NCBI RefSeq assembly: GCF_007990755.1
Contig: NZ_BJXA01000022.1
Coordinates: forward strand, 58,963 to 122,962
Source: Nocardia ninae NBRC 108245
GTDB lineage: Bacteria; Actinomycetota; Actinomycetes; Mycobacteriales; Mycobacteriaceae
DNA length: 64,000 bases
Direction: 5' to 3'
Shown in pieces: positions 8,309 to 17,129 of this stretch. Positions within the stretch are counted from its first letter, which is position 1. Every line of letters begins with the position of its first letter. The notes below the pieces were generated by a model. The model was not told the DNA's origin and ran no database searches. It was given only the letters and a program-made list of their open reading frames with translations. A program made the translations under genes and the position numbers.

Positions 8309-8911
8309 TCACAACCCCGCTCGGTGTGCGTTGGTGAATGGTGCGATCTGCGCGAAGCTGGCGGCGATCTCGTCGACGATGCCGTACTCGCGCGCCTGCT
8401 CCGGCGTGAACCAACGGTCCCGGTCGCTGTCGATCCTGATCTCCTCCAGCGAATGCCCCGTCTCCGCGGCGAGAATCTGCTCCGACTGCAACTTCATGTA
8501 CTCGAGATTCTCCGCCTGGATCGCGATATCCATGGCGGTGCCACCGATGCCGGCGGACGGCTGGTGCATCATGATCCTGCTGTGCGGCAGGCTGATTCGC
8601 TTACCTTTGGTGCCCGACGCGAGCAGCACCTGCCCCATGCTCGCGGCGAAGCCGACGGCCACGGTCACCACGTCGTTCGGGATGAGCTTCATCGTGTCGT
8701 AGATGGCGAGGCCGGCGAGCACCGACCCGCCTGGGGAGTTGATGTAGAGGACGATGTCGCGCTTGTCGTTCTCGCCTGCGAGCAGCACCAGCTCGGTGCA
8801 CGCCCGCTCAGCCATCGCGTCATCGACCTCACCGGTCAGTTGGATCGTCCGATGCCGGAGCAATCGGTCGGCTAGTTGGCCCCGGTAGTCCAGGTGCGAT
8901 GTTTCGATCAT
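8309..8911 (-). CDS. clpP: ATP-dependent Clp protease proteolytic subunit (first gene of pair)
   Basis: The 200-residue serine protease has Ser91 (FAASMGQ), His116 (IMMHQPSA) and Asp165 (DRDRWFTP) forming the catalytic triad. It also has YINSPGGSV at residues 56-64. It is the promoter-proximal gene of the two-gene clpP operon, and its ATG at 8911 lies 40 nt downstream of a PopR-like palindrome. It must work with a Clp ATPase encoded elsewhere. Whether it is the ClpP1- or ClpP3-type paralogue needs a tree. Confidence 0.93.
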   Translation of the reverse strand: MIETSHLDYRGQLADRLLRHRTIQLTGEVDDAMAERACTELVLLAGENDKRDIVLYINSPGGSVLAGLAIYDTMKLIPNDVVTVAVGFAASMGQVLLASGTKGKRISLPHSRIMMHQPSAGIGGTAMDIAIQAENLEYMKLQSEQILAAETGHSLEEIRIDSDRDRWFTPEQAREYGIVDEIAASFAQIAPFTNAHRAGL

Positions 8912-8951
8912 GACTCAGGTCTACTGCCCTTCGAGCACCGAATGCCGCTGT

Positions 8952-8968
8952 GTCTGCCGACAGCAGAC
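8952..8968 (-). promoter_or_regulatory. PopR-like palindromic operator of the clpP operon
   Basis: Read toward clpP the site is GTCTGCTGTCGGCAGAC, a GTCTGC-N5-GCAGAC palindrome that closely resembles the TCTGCC-N3-GGCAGA site reported for Streptomyces PopR. It ends 40 nt before the clpP ATG. Confidence 0.65.
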
Positions 8969-9030
8969 CGGGCAGGGAACCAGGGCATTTTCGGCCCGCT
9001 CGCGTCGGCCGAGGTTGTTAAGGTTCGCGA

Positions 9031-9525
9031 ATGACAGAGGGAGTTGCGGTCGTGCTGCTGCGGCCGGCCGGCCCCGCGGACGTAACCACGATCGCGCAGA
9101 TCTGGTATGCGGGCTGGTGTGACGCACACCTGGGAAACATCCCCGACGAGCTGATCACGGTCCGCCCGCGCGAATCCTTCGATACGCGTGCGGCACAACG
9201 GGTCCCGGACACCACCGTGGCGACGGTGGGTGACGCTGTCGCCGGGTTCGTGATGGTGCACGGCGACGAGGTCGACCAGGTCTATGTCTCCGGTGACCAC
9301 CGCGGCTCCGGCGTCGCGGCAAGCCTGCTCGCCGCAGCGGAAAGCCGGGTCCGCGCCGATGGCCACCAGCGGGTCTGGCTGGCTGTGGTGCCGGGCAATA
9401 CTCGGGCCCGCAAGTTCTACGAGAAGCACGGCTGGTCCGACGAAGGTCTGTTCGTCCACAAAGCGCCTGGTCCGGCGGGGCCGGTCGACGTACCCGCTCA
9501 TCGCTACGTGAAGCGCTTCGACTGA
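9031..9525 (+). CDS. GNAT-family N-acetyltransferase
   Basis: The 164-residue GNAT has the acetyl-CoA pyrophosphate loop in motif A (VYVSGDHRGSGVAASLL, R-G-x-G-V/I-A) and motif B (VVPGNTRARKFYEKHGW). Such enzymes acetylate amines on small molecules, antibiotics or protein N-termini; the acceptor is unknown here. A TAAGGT -10 element ends about 7 nt before the ATG, so translation may be leaderless. It is divergent from the clpP operon. Confidence 0.88.
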   Translation: MTEGVAVVLLRPAGPADVTTIAQIWYAGWCDAHLGNIPDELITVRPRESFDTRAAQRVPDTTVATVGDAVAGFVMVHGDEVDQVYVSGDHRGSGVAASLLAAAESRVRADGHQRVWLAVVPGNTRARKFYEKHGWSDEGLFVHKAPGPAGPVDVPAHRYVKRFD

Positions 9526-9649
9526 CCGCGCCGGGGTGGACCGCAGAAAGCCGAGCCGTCGAATCCGCGCCGCCGGACCGCTGCCGAGAGGGACCTGGCA
9601 GGGGAACGGCGCGCCATCTCTCTGGACAGCTGGCACTCCGGAGCCACTG

Positions 9650-10510
9650 CTAGTCGAGCGACGGCGCGTTCGAATCCTGCACGACCGGTTCCGCGGTAGC
9701 GACCATGCTCCCGAGCAAGGCCAGCGCACGCTCGGAATCGGACCCGGGCTCAGCGTGGTAAGCGATGAGAATCTGCCCCGGCGCACCGTTCACGGACAAC
9801 GTTTCGTACGACAGTGTCAACTCGCCGACCATCGGGTTGCGGAAGCGTTTGGTGCCTGCGGTCTTGCCCCGAATGTCGTGGCGCGCCCACAGACGGCGGA
9901 AGTCCTCGCTCTTCAGTGACAGCTCGCCGACCAGTTCGGTCAAACGAGGATCATCGAGATCGCCTGCGGTGGCGCGCAGACTTGCTACCGTCTCCGCGGC
10001 GTGCATCGCCCACTCCGGATAAATATTGCGGGCCTCCGGATCGAGAAACATCATCCTGACCTGGTTGACGCCCGGCGTCAAACACGAATTGACCGCAGTG
10101 GCAAGCGGATTCGCAGCGAGCACATCCAGATATCTACCGAGCACCAGCGCAGGGGTGTTCGGCCACGTCTGCAGCAGCGCCAGCAGCCCGGGACTCACCC
10201 GCTCGGGCCGCTGCGGCGCGCGCCTGCGCCGCACCACCGGGCGCGCCAGCTCGCGCAGATGGGCGGTGCCCTCTTCGTCGAGCGCGAACACCCGCGCCAA
10301 GGCGGCGATCACCTGCTCGGACGGATGCTTGTCCCGGCCTTGCTCCAGCCGCACGTAGTAGTCGGCGCTCATCCCCGCGAGCATCGCTACTTCCTCACGA
10401 CGCAGCCCGGCCACGCGCCGCTGACCGCCGCCGGACATCCCGAAATCCGCCGGACTTACCAGCTCGCGCCGAGCCCGGAGAAAGGCGCCCAGTCGGTTGT
10501 CGGAGTCCAT
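9650..10510 (-). CDS. XRE-family regulator with MmyB-like ligand-binding domain
   Basis: The 286-residue regulator has an N-terminal HTH (LGAFLRARRELVSP, RREEVAMLAGMSADYYVRLEQG) and a C-terminal MmyB-type PAS-like ligand-binding domain (from about residue 100; NTPALVLGRYLDVLAANPLA, YPEWAMHAAETVASLRA). This class is usually divergent from one short-chain dehydrogenase or NADPH reductase that it represses, as it is here. A 14-bp motif (10548-10561) lies exactly 37 nt upstream of its ATG and recurs at the paralogous pair near 40.4 kb. Confidence 0.9.
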   Translation of the reverse strand: MDSDNRLGAFLRARRELVSPADFGMSGGGQRRVAGLRREEVAMLAGMSADYYVRLEQGRDKHPSEQVIAALARVFALDEEGTAHLRELARPVVRRRRAPQRPERVSPGLLALLQTWPNTPALVLGRYLDVLAANPLATAVNSCLTPGVNQVRMMFLDPEARNIYPEWAMHAAETVASLRATAGDLDDPRLTELVGELSLKSEDFRRLWARHDIRGKTAGTKRFRNPMVGELTLSYETLSVNGAPGQILIAYHAEPGSDSERALALLGSMVATAEPVVQDSNAPSLD

Positions 10511-10547
10511 TCATCGAGGGTAAGCCAGGGCCGAGCCGGCTGGGTGG

Positions 10548-10561
10548 CCCTCCCACTACCA
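10548..10561 (+). promoter_or_regulatory. Candidate MmyB-regulator operator
   Basis: CCCTCCCACTACCA matches 13 of 14 bases of the motif at 40425-40438. Both are oriented toward the oxidoreductase gene and both lie 37 nt from the regulator start codon. Confidence 0.6.
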
Positions 10562-10611
10562 GGAAGTCCACCCCCTGGCACGAGGCCGTGACCAGCACCA
10601 ATGTGGTGGTC

Positions 10612-11361
10612 ATGACAAACAACCTCACCGGCCGCGTCGCGGTCGTCACCGGTGCGTCCAGTGGAATCGGCGCCGCCACCGCACAGCGCCTGGCCGCCGA
10701 CGGCGCGAAGGTCGCGCTGCTCGGACGGCGCAAGGATCGGCTCGAAAAGCTGGCCGCCGAGATCGGCGGCGAGGTCCTCGCCGTCGAGGCCGACGTCGCC
10801 GTGCAACAGTCGATCCTGGACGCCGCGGCGACGGTGCGAGCGGCCTTCGGACCGGTAGACCTCGTGGTCGCCAACGCAGGCGTCATGCTCCCCGCGCCGT
10901 TCGAATCGGCACACACCGACGAGTGGGACCAGATGGTCGCCACCAACATCAACGGATTGCTCTATACCGGACGGGCGTTCATCGACGACCTGCTCGCTGC
11001 GGCCGGCAAGGGCGAGCGCGCCGACCTGGTCCACGTCGGTTCGGTCGGCGGACACATGGTATTCCCCAACTACGGCGTCTACGACGCGACCAAGGCCGCC
11101 GTCGCACACCTGACCCGCAACCTGCGCGCCGAGTTCGGTCCGCGCGGCGTTCGCGTGAAGAACGTCGAACCCGGCTTCGTCACCACCGAACTCGGCGCGG
11201 GTATGCGCGACGAGGACCAGAAGGTGGTTCTTGCCGAATGGCGCGGCCAGCTGGAAACCCTTGTCTCCGAGGACATCGCAGACGCCATCGGTTACGCGGT
11301 CGCTGCTCCGACGCGGGTCAACGTCGCCGAGATGATAGTCGTGCCGACCCAGCAGGGCTGA
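10612..11361 (+). CDS. SDR-family oxidoreductase
   Basis: The 249-residue classical short-chain dehydrogenase has TGASSGIG for cofactor binding, NAG in the fourth strand, catalytic Ser (VGSVGG) and YDATK, and PGFV after the active site. The ATG at 10612 is chosen over the in-frame GTG at 10588 because the latter falls in the promoter. It is controlled by the divergent MmyB-type regulator and ends at a strong hairpin. The substrate is unknown; many such SDRs reduce reactive carbonyls or quinones. Confidence 0.9.
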   Translation: MTNNLTGRVAVVTGASSGIGAATAQRLAADGAKVALLGRRKDRLEKLAAEIGGEVLAVEADVAVQQSILDAAATVRAAFGPVDLVVANAGVMLPAPFESAHTDEWDQMVATNINGLLYTGRAFIDDLLAAAGKGERADLVHVGSVGGHMVFPNYGVYDATKAAVAHLTRNLRAEFGPRGVRVKNVEPGFVTTELGAGMRDEDQKVVLAEWRGQLETLVSEDIADAIGYAVAAPTRVNVAEMIVVPTQQG

Positions 11362-11368
11362 ATGTGCA

Positions 11369-11401
11369 AGGCCCGCTGACGCATTCGGCGTCAGCGGGCC
11401 T
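11369..11401. terminator. Strong bidirectional terminator hairpin
   Basis: A perfect 14-bp stem (11369-11382 with 11388-11401, arm AGGCCCGCTGACGC) and a 5-nt loop lie between convergent genes. Its symmetry and position suit termination from both sides. Confidence 0.75.
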
Positions 11402-11420
11402 CGGTGCACGGTTCAGCGCA

Positions 11421-13028
11421 CTACTTCTCGATACCCTCGAAATCCCACAGCCCACTCCAGGTGAGTTCGGCCTTCTTCACCTTCTCCGACCGGCCCGCTG
11501 CGGCCATGTAGTCGAACATCGGGATGTCGGCCATGTCCTTGAACAGCAACTCCTGCGCCTTGGCCGTGATCCGGTAGGACTCCTCCAGGGTCGGTGCGGC
11601 CAGCGCGCTGTTCAGCAGCTCGTCGAACTGTTTGCTGTCGTAGGTGACGCTGTTGGTCCCCGAGAAGCTGTAGTACTGCGAGGTCAGGAACTGCAGCATG
11701 GTCGGGTAGTCGCCCTGCCAGCCGTGCCGGAACGCCTTACCGATCGTCTTACCGGTGATCGCGTCCCTGATGGTCTTGAACGTCGGGTACGGCGCGCCGA
11801 TCGCCTCGATGCCGAGGGTGTTCTTGATGCTGTTCGCCGTCGCTTCGACCCAGGCCTGGTGGCCGCCGTCGGAGTTGTAGGCGATCTCGTAGCGGCCTGA
11901 CCACGGCGAGATGGCGTCGGCCTGCGCCCAGAGCTTCTTGGCCTCCTCCGGGTTGTACTTCAGCAATTCGTTGCCGGGCAGTTTATCGCTGTACCCGGGC
12001 AGGGTGCGTGCGGTGAAGTCGAGCGACGGAATCCTGGTGCCGTGGAAGATGTTCTGGCAGATCTGCTCCCGGTTGATCGCCATCGAGATCGCCTTGCGCC
12101 GCAGCACACCTTCTGCACCGCTGAAGTGCGGGACGTTGGTCTGGATGCCGAGCGCCTGCTTGTACGCGATCGGCTTCTTGATCGCCCGATCGCCGAGATC
12201 CTTTTCGTAGGAGGCCATTGCGGTGTCCGGGATAACGTCTAGCGCGTCGAGATTGCCCGCCTGCAGATCGGCGTAGGCCGTGTCGAAAGACTGGTACATC
12301 ACGAACCGCAGGCCCTTGTTCTTGGGTTCGCGGCCACCCTTGTACTCCGGGTTGGGCACCAGGTCGATCTGGACGTTGTGCTGCCACGCGCCCTCGCGCG
12401 CGAACTTGTACGGGCCGTTGCCGATCGGGTTCTCGCCGAACGCCTTCAGGTCCTTGAACGCGGCTTCGGGCAGCGGGTAGAACGGCGCAAACCCGAGGCC
12501 GACCTCGAAGTCGATCGAGGGCTGCTTCAACGCCACGGTGAAGGTGCGGTCGTCGACCACCTTCAACCCCGACATCGTCTGCACCGCAGGCTTTTCCGCC
12601 TGCACATCATCGAAACCGATGATCGGCGCGAACACGTAGTTCTGCAACTGCGCGTTGGTCGCCAGCGCACCGAAATTCCAGGCATCGACGAACGACTTCG
12701 CGGTGACCGGTGAGCCGTCCGAGAACTTCCAGTCCGGCTTGATGGTGATCTTGTAGTTCTTGCGGTCGGGCGACTCGATCGACTCGGCAAGCTCGTTGTG
12801 CGCCACGCCGTTGGCGTCGTAGTACTTCAGCCCCGCGAACAACCGGTCGACCACGCGGCCGCCCATATTTTCGTTGGTGTTGGTGGGTATCAACGGGTTC
12901 TGCGGCTCGCCGCCGTTGACCGTGACGATGTCGGCGTCGCCACCGTCATCCGACGAGCATGCGGTCAGCCCTAGGCTTGTGGCCATCAGTGCCGCCGCGA
13001 GCAGCGCACCAGCTCTTGTGAATCTCAC
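11421..13028 (-). CDS. ABC transporter substrate-binding lipoprotein, family 5 (peptide/oligopeptide type)
   Basis: The 535-residue lipoprotein has a signal with the lipobox LTAC (Cys near residue 24). An SBP_bac_5 body follows (NGGEPQNPLIPTNTNEN at the start, FSDGSPVTAKSFVDAW, then GNGPYKF and DYPTMLQFL), typical of DppA/OppA-like binding proteins. The start at the GTG 13028 is supported by GGGAGA six bases upstream; the frame is open to 13094. No permease or ATPase gene adjoins it, so it is an orphan that must dock on a transporter encoded elsewhere. Confidence 0.9.
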   Translation of the reverse strand: MRFTRAGALLAAALMATSLGLTACSSDDGGDADIVTVNGGEPQNPLIPTNTNENMGGRVVDRLFAGLKYYDANGVAHNELAESIESPDRKNYKITIKPDWKFSDGSPVTAKSFVDAWNFGALATNAQLQNYVFAPIIGFDDVQAEKPAVQTMSGLKVVDDRTFTVALKQPSIDFEVGLGFAPFYPLPEAAFKDLKAFGENPIGNGPYKFAREGAWQHNVQIDLVPNPEYKGGREPKNKGLRFVMYQSFDTAYADLQAGNLDALDVIPDTAMASYEKDLGDRAIKKPIAYKQALGIQTNVPHFSGAEGVLRRKAISMAINREQICQNIFHGTRIPSLDFTARTLPGYSDKLPGNELLKYNPEEAKKLWAQADAISPWSGRYEIAYNSDGGHQAWVEATANSIKNTLGIEAIGAPYPTFKTIRDAITGKTIGKAFRHGWQGDYPTMLQFLTSQYYSFSGTNSVTYDSKQFDELLNSALAAPTLEESYRITAKAQELLFKDMADIPMFDYMAAAGRSEKVKKAELTWSGLWDFEGIEK

Positions 13029-13170
13029 GCGTTCTCCCGATTTCGAACCGGCTATCGGGGCCCCACCCGATCGCCTTGGAATGTCCTCGGACACTAACCA
13101 TTCCGGCGTCGGTTGTCATGGGATCCACCGATGATCGGACCCGCGGCGGGCCGCTGCGGGCGCCGACCTC

Positions 13171-14892
13171 TTATGTCCGGCTCTCCAACGTCTCCTTGAC
13201 CTTGGCGATGGCGAATCCCCAGGCCTGGTCGAAAGTCGGTTTCGGGGGGATCGAGATCTCGTCGGGGTTGGTGACGACATCGAGCAGCACGGGCTTGCGC
13301 TGCGCGAAGGCCTCCGCGACCGCCCCGTCCAGATCATCGGGATCGGTGATCCGCCGTGACTCGAGGCCCATCGCCTGCGCGACGGCGGCGATATCCGGAT
13401 TGTCGAGCACGGTGCCGAACTCGGGCAGGCCACCTTCCTCCTGCTCCAGCTTGACCATGCCGAGTCGTCCGTTGTTGAACACCACCAGCGTGACCGGCAG
13501 GTCATAGGTGACCGCCGTCCGCAGGTCGCCGAGCAGCATCATCAGGCCACCGTCGCCGCAGAAGGCCACCACTTGACGTTCGCGATCGAGGATCTGCGCG
13601 CCGAGCGCCTGCGGCATGGCGTTGGCCATCGACCCGAAGTTGTAGGAGCCGAGCAGTCGGCGGGTGCCACGCAGGCTGAGGAATCGGGACAGCCACACCG
13701 TGGACATGCCGGTGTCCGAGGTGAAGATGGCGTCGTCGGCGGCGTGCGTATTGACCGCTGCGGCAACCGCTTCCGGGCGGATCAGCTGATCCGGGTTGTC
13801 CAGATGCTTGCGGATGCGGCCGAGGAATTTGCGATCGTGTTTGGGCTCGGCCAGCCGATCCTGCAGTCCGGACCAGCGCTGGTACTCCGTCTGCGCCTTC
13901 TTCAGGTGCTTGTCGGAGGACTTGGCGTCCAGTTTCGAGAGCAGTTCGCGCAGTGCGGGCCCCGCGTGACCGACCAGCGCGACATCGACCGGCGTGCGGC
14001 GACCGATGTGGTCGAGCCGGGCGTCGAGCTGGATGACGGTCTTGCCGGTGGGATACCAGTCCCGATACGGGAAGTCGGTACCCACCATGAACAGCACGTC
14101 GCAGTCTTCGAGCGCCGAATTGGCGGCGGGATTGCCGATCAAACCGGTTTGGCCGACCGCAAAAGGATTGTCGTGCTCGAGGCCTTCCTTGGCCTTGATG
14201 GTGAGCACCATCGGCGCGGAGAGCTGTTCGGCGAGCCGCAGCACCTCCTCGCGCGCCTCCCTGGCCCCGATGCCGACCAGCAGCGTGACCTTGTCCGCCT
14301 TGTTGAGCGTGTCCGCGGCCTGCACGATCTCGGCCGCACCCGGCACGATCGTGCGATCGCGGGCGACGAACCGGGGACGCTCGTCCGAGTCGAGCTTCAG
14401 ACCGCCGATGTCACCCGGAATGGTCAGTACACTCACACCCTGCCGGGAGACCGCGGCGTTCACCGCCTGCTCCAACAGCCGCGGCATCTGGGCGGCGCTG
14501 GTGACGGTGGCGGTGAACTCCGAGACGTCGCGGAAGACCGCGTCGTTGTCGACCTCCTGGAAGTATTCGCTGCCCATCTCCGAGGTCGGCACCTGACCGC
14601 AGATCGCCAGCACCGGTGCATGCGACTTCTTCGCGTCGTAAAGTCCGCCGAGTAGATGGATCGAGCCGGGGCCCACGGTTCCCATACACACCCCGATGGT
14701 GCCGGTGAGCTGGGCCTGTGCGCCCGCGGCGTAGGCGGCGACCTCTTCGTGTCGCACGCCGATCCATTCGATCCGGTCTTCTCGGCGGATCGCGTCGGTA
14801 ATCGGATTGAGTGCGTCGCCGACGACGCCCCAGACCTGGGTGACACCCTGGTCGGCCAGCGCAGTGACGATCATTTCCGCAACAGTGGTCAT
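13171..14892 (-). CDS. poxB: Thiamine-pyrophosphate enzyme, pyruvate dehydrogenase (quinone)/pyruvate oxidase type
   Basis: The 573-residue protein has the three TPP-enzyme domains. The N-terminal PYR domain carries the catalytic Glu in RHEEVAAYAA, the central domain is Rossmann-like, and the C-terminal PP domain has the TPP/Mg motif (FCGDGGLMMLLGDL ... VVFNNGRLG). Best matches by eye are PoxB-type quinone-dependent pyruvate dehydrogenases, which turn pyruvate into acetate and CO2 at the membrane. An AGGAGGAG site precedes the ATG. It lies 35 nt downstream of the GlsB-like gene, probably as one SigB/SigF-type stress operon. Confidence 0.88.
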   Translation of the reverse strand: MTTVAEMIVTALADQGVTQVWGVVGDALNPITDAIRREDRIEWIGVRHEEVAAYAAGAQAQLTGTIGVCMGTVGPGSIHLLGGLYDAKKSHAPVLAICGQVPTSEMGSEYFQEVDNDAVFRDVSEFTATVTSAAQMPRLLEQAVNAAVSRQGVSVLTIPGDIGGLKLDSDERPRFVARDRTIVPGAAEIVQAADTLNKADKVTLLVGIGAREAREEVLRLAEQLSAPMVLTIKAKEGLEHDNPFAVGQTGLIGNPAANSALEDCDVLFMVGTDFPYRDWYPTGKTVIQLDARLDHIGRRTPVDVALVGHAGPALRELLSKLDAKSSDKHLKKAQTEYQRWSGLQDRLAEPKHDRKFLGRIRKHLDNPDQLIRPEAVAAAVNTHAADDAIFTSDTGMSTVWLSRFLSLRGTRRLLGSYNFGSMANAMPQALGAQILDRERQVVAFCGDGGLMMLLGDLRTAVTYDLPVTLVVFNNGRLGMVKLEQEEGGLPEFGTVLDNPDIAAVAQAMGLESRRITDPDDLDGAVAEAFAQRKPVLLDVVTNPDEISIPPKPTFDQAWGFAIAKVKETLESRT

Positions 14893-14927
14893 CGTCGGCT
14901 CCTCCTCCTAGTCAGTCGGCTCGGCGA

Positions 14928-15200
14928 TCAGTGCGAGACTCGTCGTCCGGTCACCAAACCCACCAGGAACAGCAGAATCACCGCGCCACCGATGCAGGTG
15001 AAGAAGCTGAACCACAGCCCGCCACCCTCGACGTCGACGCCGAACGCCTTCAACAGGAAGCCGCCGAGCAGACCGCCGACAATGCCGACGACGATGTTCA
15101 GCAGAATCCCCTGCTGAGCGTCCGTCTTCATGATCTTGCTGGCCAGCCAGCCGGCGAGGCCGCCGATGATGATCCATCCGATGATCCCGAGACCCAGCAT
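14928..15200 (-). CDS. GlsB/YeaQ/YmgE-family stress membrane protein
   Basis: This 90-residue, Gly-rich protein has three transmembrane helices (MLGLGIIGWIIIGGLAGWLA; ILLNIVVGIVGGLLGGFLL; WFSFFTCIGGAVILLFLV). That is the transglycosylase-associated/GlsB pattern. Family members are induced in general stress and stationary phase. The ATG at 15200 has AGGAGGAC upstream. A GCTT-N15-GGGTAT element 55 nt upstream fits a SigF/SigB promoter. It leads the poxB operon. Confidence 0.9.
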   Translation of the reverse strand: MLGLGIIGWIIIGGLAGWLASKIMKTDAQQGILLNIVVGIVGGLLGGFLLKAFGVDVEGGGLWFSFFTCIGGAVILLFLVGLVTGRRVSH

Positions 15201-15255
15201 GATGTCCTCCTGACGTTGGTTCTGGCACGCCGGAAAAGAACGCGCTGCGGCGGTC

Positions 15256-15280
15256 ATACCCCTCGCAGCGCAGCCCAAGC
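15256..15280 (-). promoter_or_regulatory. SigF/SigB-like promoter of the GlsB-poxB operon
   Basis: On the minus strand, GCTT (15280-15277), a 15-bp spacer and GGGTAT (15261-15256) resemble the mycobacterial SigF/SigB consensus GTTT-N15-17-GGGTAT. The -10 is exact and the -35 has one mismatch. Confidence 0.5.
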
Positions 15281-15351
15281 AGAGCCGCGAGCTTCACCAC
15301 ATCGAGACTCGCTGACCGTTTGCTCGGACTGCCGCCGGGTAGCCGGGGGCA

Positions 15352-16116
15352 ATGACCACCGCACGTCCGCACGACAGGGCCCCTACCACGCGTGCCGATC
15401 GGCACGATCCCGCGATGCCCGGCGATGCTGTCGCACGGATAGTGGTTGTCGTCCCGGTACGCAACGAGGGGCGCCTGCTTCCGGAGTGTCTGGCGGCATT
15501 GGCGCGAGCGGCCGCGCGGGTGGACGTGCGAGTCCGTATCCAACTCGTACTGGACGCCTGTACCGACGAATCCGAGCAGGTGCCGCCGCCGGAGGTCGAG
15601 GTCATGCGGGTCGAGGAGCGCAATGTCGGTGCGGCCCGCGCGCGTGGCTTCCTGCATGCCGGTGCGGCCTGTGGCGCCGAGACCTGGTTCGCAACCACCG
15701 ACGCTGATTCCCAGGTGGACGAGCTGTGGTTGCGGAGGCAGCTCGATTACGCCCGCGCCGGAAGCGATGTTGTCGCAGGCATCGTCGAGGTCCGCGACTG
15801 GGCCCCACATACGCCCGCCACCCGGCGACGCTACGAAGACGAGTACCGCACGAGCGGTCCGCACGGCCACATACACGGCGCGAATCTGGGCTTTCGCGCG
15901 GATGCCTACTGGCGGGTCGATGGTTTCCAGCAGCTGCGGACCGGTGAGGACGTCGACTTGGTGACGCGCATGGTGGCCGATGGCGCGCGGATCGCGTGGG
16001 CCGAGGACGTCCGAGTCATCACTTCGGCACGCCGGGTCGGACGCGCACCGCAAGGGTTCGCTGCTCATTTGCGGCGAATCGAGAGTTCGCCCAGCACCCA
16101 GCGCAGGAGCGCCTGA
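15352..16116 (+). CDS. Glycosyltransferase family 2 protein
   Basis: The 254-residue GT-A glycosyltransferase has VVVPVRNEGRLLPECL at about residues 32-47, the DXD-like ATTDADSQVDE that binds UDP-sugar/metal, and a later GHIHGANLGFRADAYW and TGEDVDLVTRM (acceptor ED motif). It has no membrane helices, so it acts in the cytosol or at the inner face of the membrane. It is the first gene of a four-gene operon and overlaps the next gene by one base (TGATG). The nucleotide sugar and acceptor are unknown. Neighbours suggest an amino-sugar product. Confidence 0.88.
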   Translation: MTTARPHDRAPTTRADRHDPAMPGDAVARIVVVVPVRNEGRLLPECLAALARAAARVDVRVRIQLVLDACTDESEQVPPPEVEVMRVEERNVGAARARGFLHAGAACGAETWFATTDADSQVDELWLRRQLDYARAGSDVVAGIVEVRDWAPHTPATRRRYEDEYRTSGPHGHIHGANLGFRADAYWRVDGFQQLRTGEDVDLVTRMVADGARIAWAEDVRVITSARRVGRAPQGFAAHLRRIESSPSTQRRSA

Positions 16117-17129
16117 TGTCGCCGACCGAGGTCCTGCGGTCAGCGGCTGCGGCGGACTCGACCGCACCGGCGGCCACCGGCACGATGGCGAGCGCGCTAC
16201 GGCGGCTCGCCGATTCCGGTCGGCTCGAACTCCCCGCTCCCGGGTCCGGCCACACCATCGACCGCTGGCGCACGCTCGCCGATTTCACCTTCGGCAATGT
16301 GGTGGTCGGACGGATGGTGGAGGCGCACGCCGATGCGGCGGCGATCCTGGCGGAGCTCGGCGGTGGTGCCGTCGAGCGCGGCCAGATCTGGGGAGTGTGG
16401 GCCGCCGAGCCCCCGAAGCCGGTGCTGCAAGCCCGGTTCGGACCGGGCGGATGGACGCTGGACGGACGTAAGCCGTGGTGCTCCGGCGCGACGATCTGCA
16501 CCCACGCCCTGGTCACCGCGCGCGCCGGCGAGGAACGCAGGCTGTTCGCCGTCGACCTCGGCCAACCGTCGGTGCGGCCGGTGCCCGGTACCTGGCATGC
16601 CGTGGGCATGCGGGAATCCGACTCCGGCGCAGTGGACTTCCACGCGGCCGCCGCCGAGCCGATCGGCGGCCCCGGTGCGTACCTGGCCCGGCCCGGGTTC
16701 TGGCACGGCGCCATGGGCGTGGCGGCCTGCTGGTACGGCGGCGCCAGTGCCGTCGCCCGCACCCTGCACGACCGCGCCACCGACGAGCACGCATTGGCCC
16801 ACCTCGGCGCCGTCATGAGCGGATTGCAAGCCGCCGCACTGTGTTTGACCGAGGCCGCGCACCAGACCGACGCAGACCCGACCGACCGCTCGGAAACGGC
16901 GCGGCTGCGCGCCAGGACGGTCCGGGCCGTCGTCGAGGACGCGGCGACGGCAACTCTCGACCGGGTCGGCCGGGCGCTCGGGGCCGCTCCGCTGTGCGCC
17001 GACGCCGACCACGCACAACGCGTCGCCGACCTCACCGTCTACCTCCGGCAGAGCCACGCGGAGCAGGATCTGGCCCAGCTCGGCCGTGACTATGCGGAAA
17101 GGGAGTACTCATGGTTGCCGAACCGCTGA
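16116..17129 (+). CDS. Acyl-CoA dehydrogenase-like protein of the GT2/PIG-L/NodS operon
   Basis: The 337-residue protein follows acyl-CoA dehydrogenase architecture: a helical N-terminus, a central beta domain (IWGVWAAEPPKPVLQARF, GGWTLDGRKPWCSGA, AVDLGQPSVRPVPGTWHAVGMRESDS) and a C-terminal four-helix domain ending in LRQSHAEQDLAQLGRDYAE. It is short for the family, and the usual C-terminal catalytic Glu motif (E-G-T) is not visible. It may therefore oxidise a non-CoA substrate or have another flavin chemistry. It overlaps the PIG-L gene by 19 nt, showing tight coupling. Confidence 0.82.
   Translation: MSPTEVLRSAAAADSTAPAATGTMASALRRLADSGRLELPAPGSGHTIDRWRTLADFTFGNVVVGRMVEAHADAAAILAELGGGAVERGQIWGVWAAEPPKPVLQARFGPGGWTLDGRKPWCSGATICTHALVTARAGEERRLFAVDLGQPSVRPVPGTWHAVGMRESDSGAVDFHAAAAEPIGGPGAYLARPGFWHGAMGVAACWYGGASAVARTLHDRATDEHALAHLGAVMSGLQAAALCLTEAAHQTDADPTDRSETARLRARTVRAVVEDAATATLDRVGRALGAAPLCADADHAQRVADLTVYLRQSHAEQDLAQLGRDYAEREYSWLPNR

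Noticed and set aside
8912-9030. ClgR-type site (GTTCGC-N5-GCG) upstream of clpP
   Set aside because: GTTCGC occurs at 9022 but the second half-site is missing; the PopR-like palindrome fits better.
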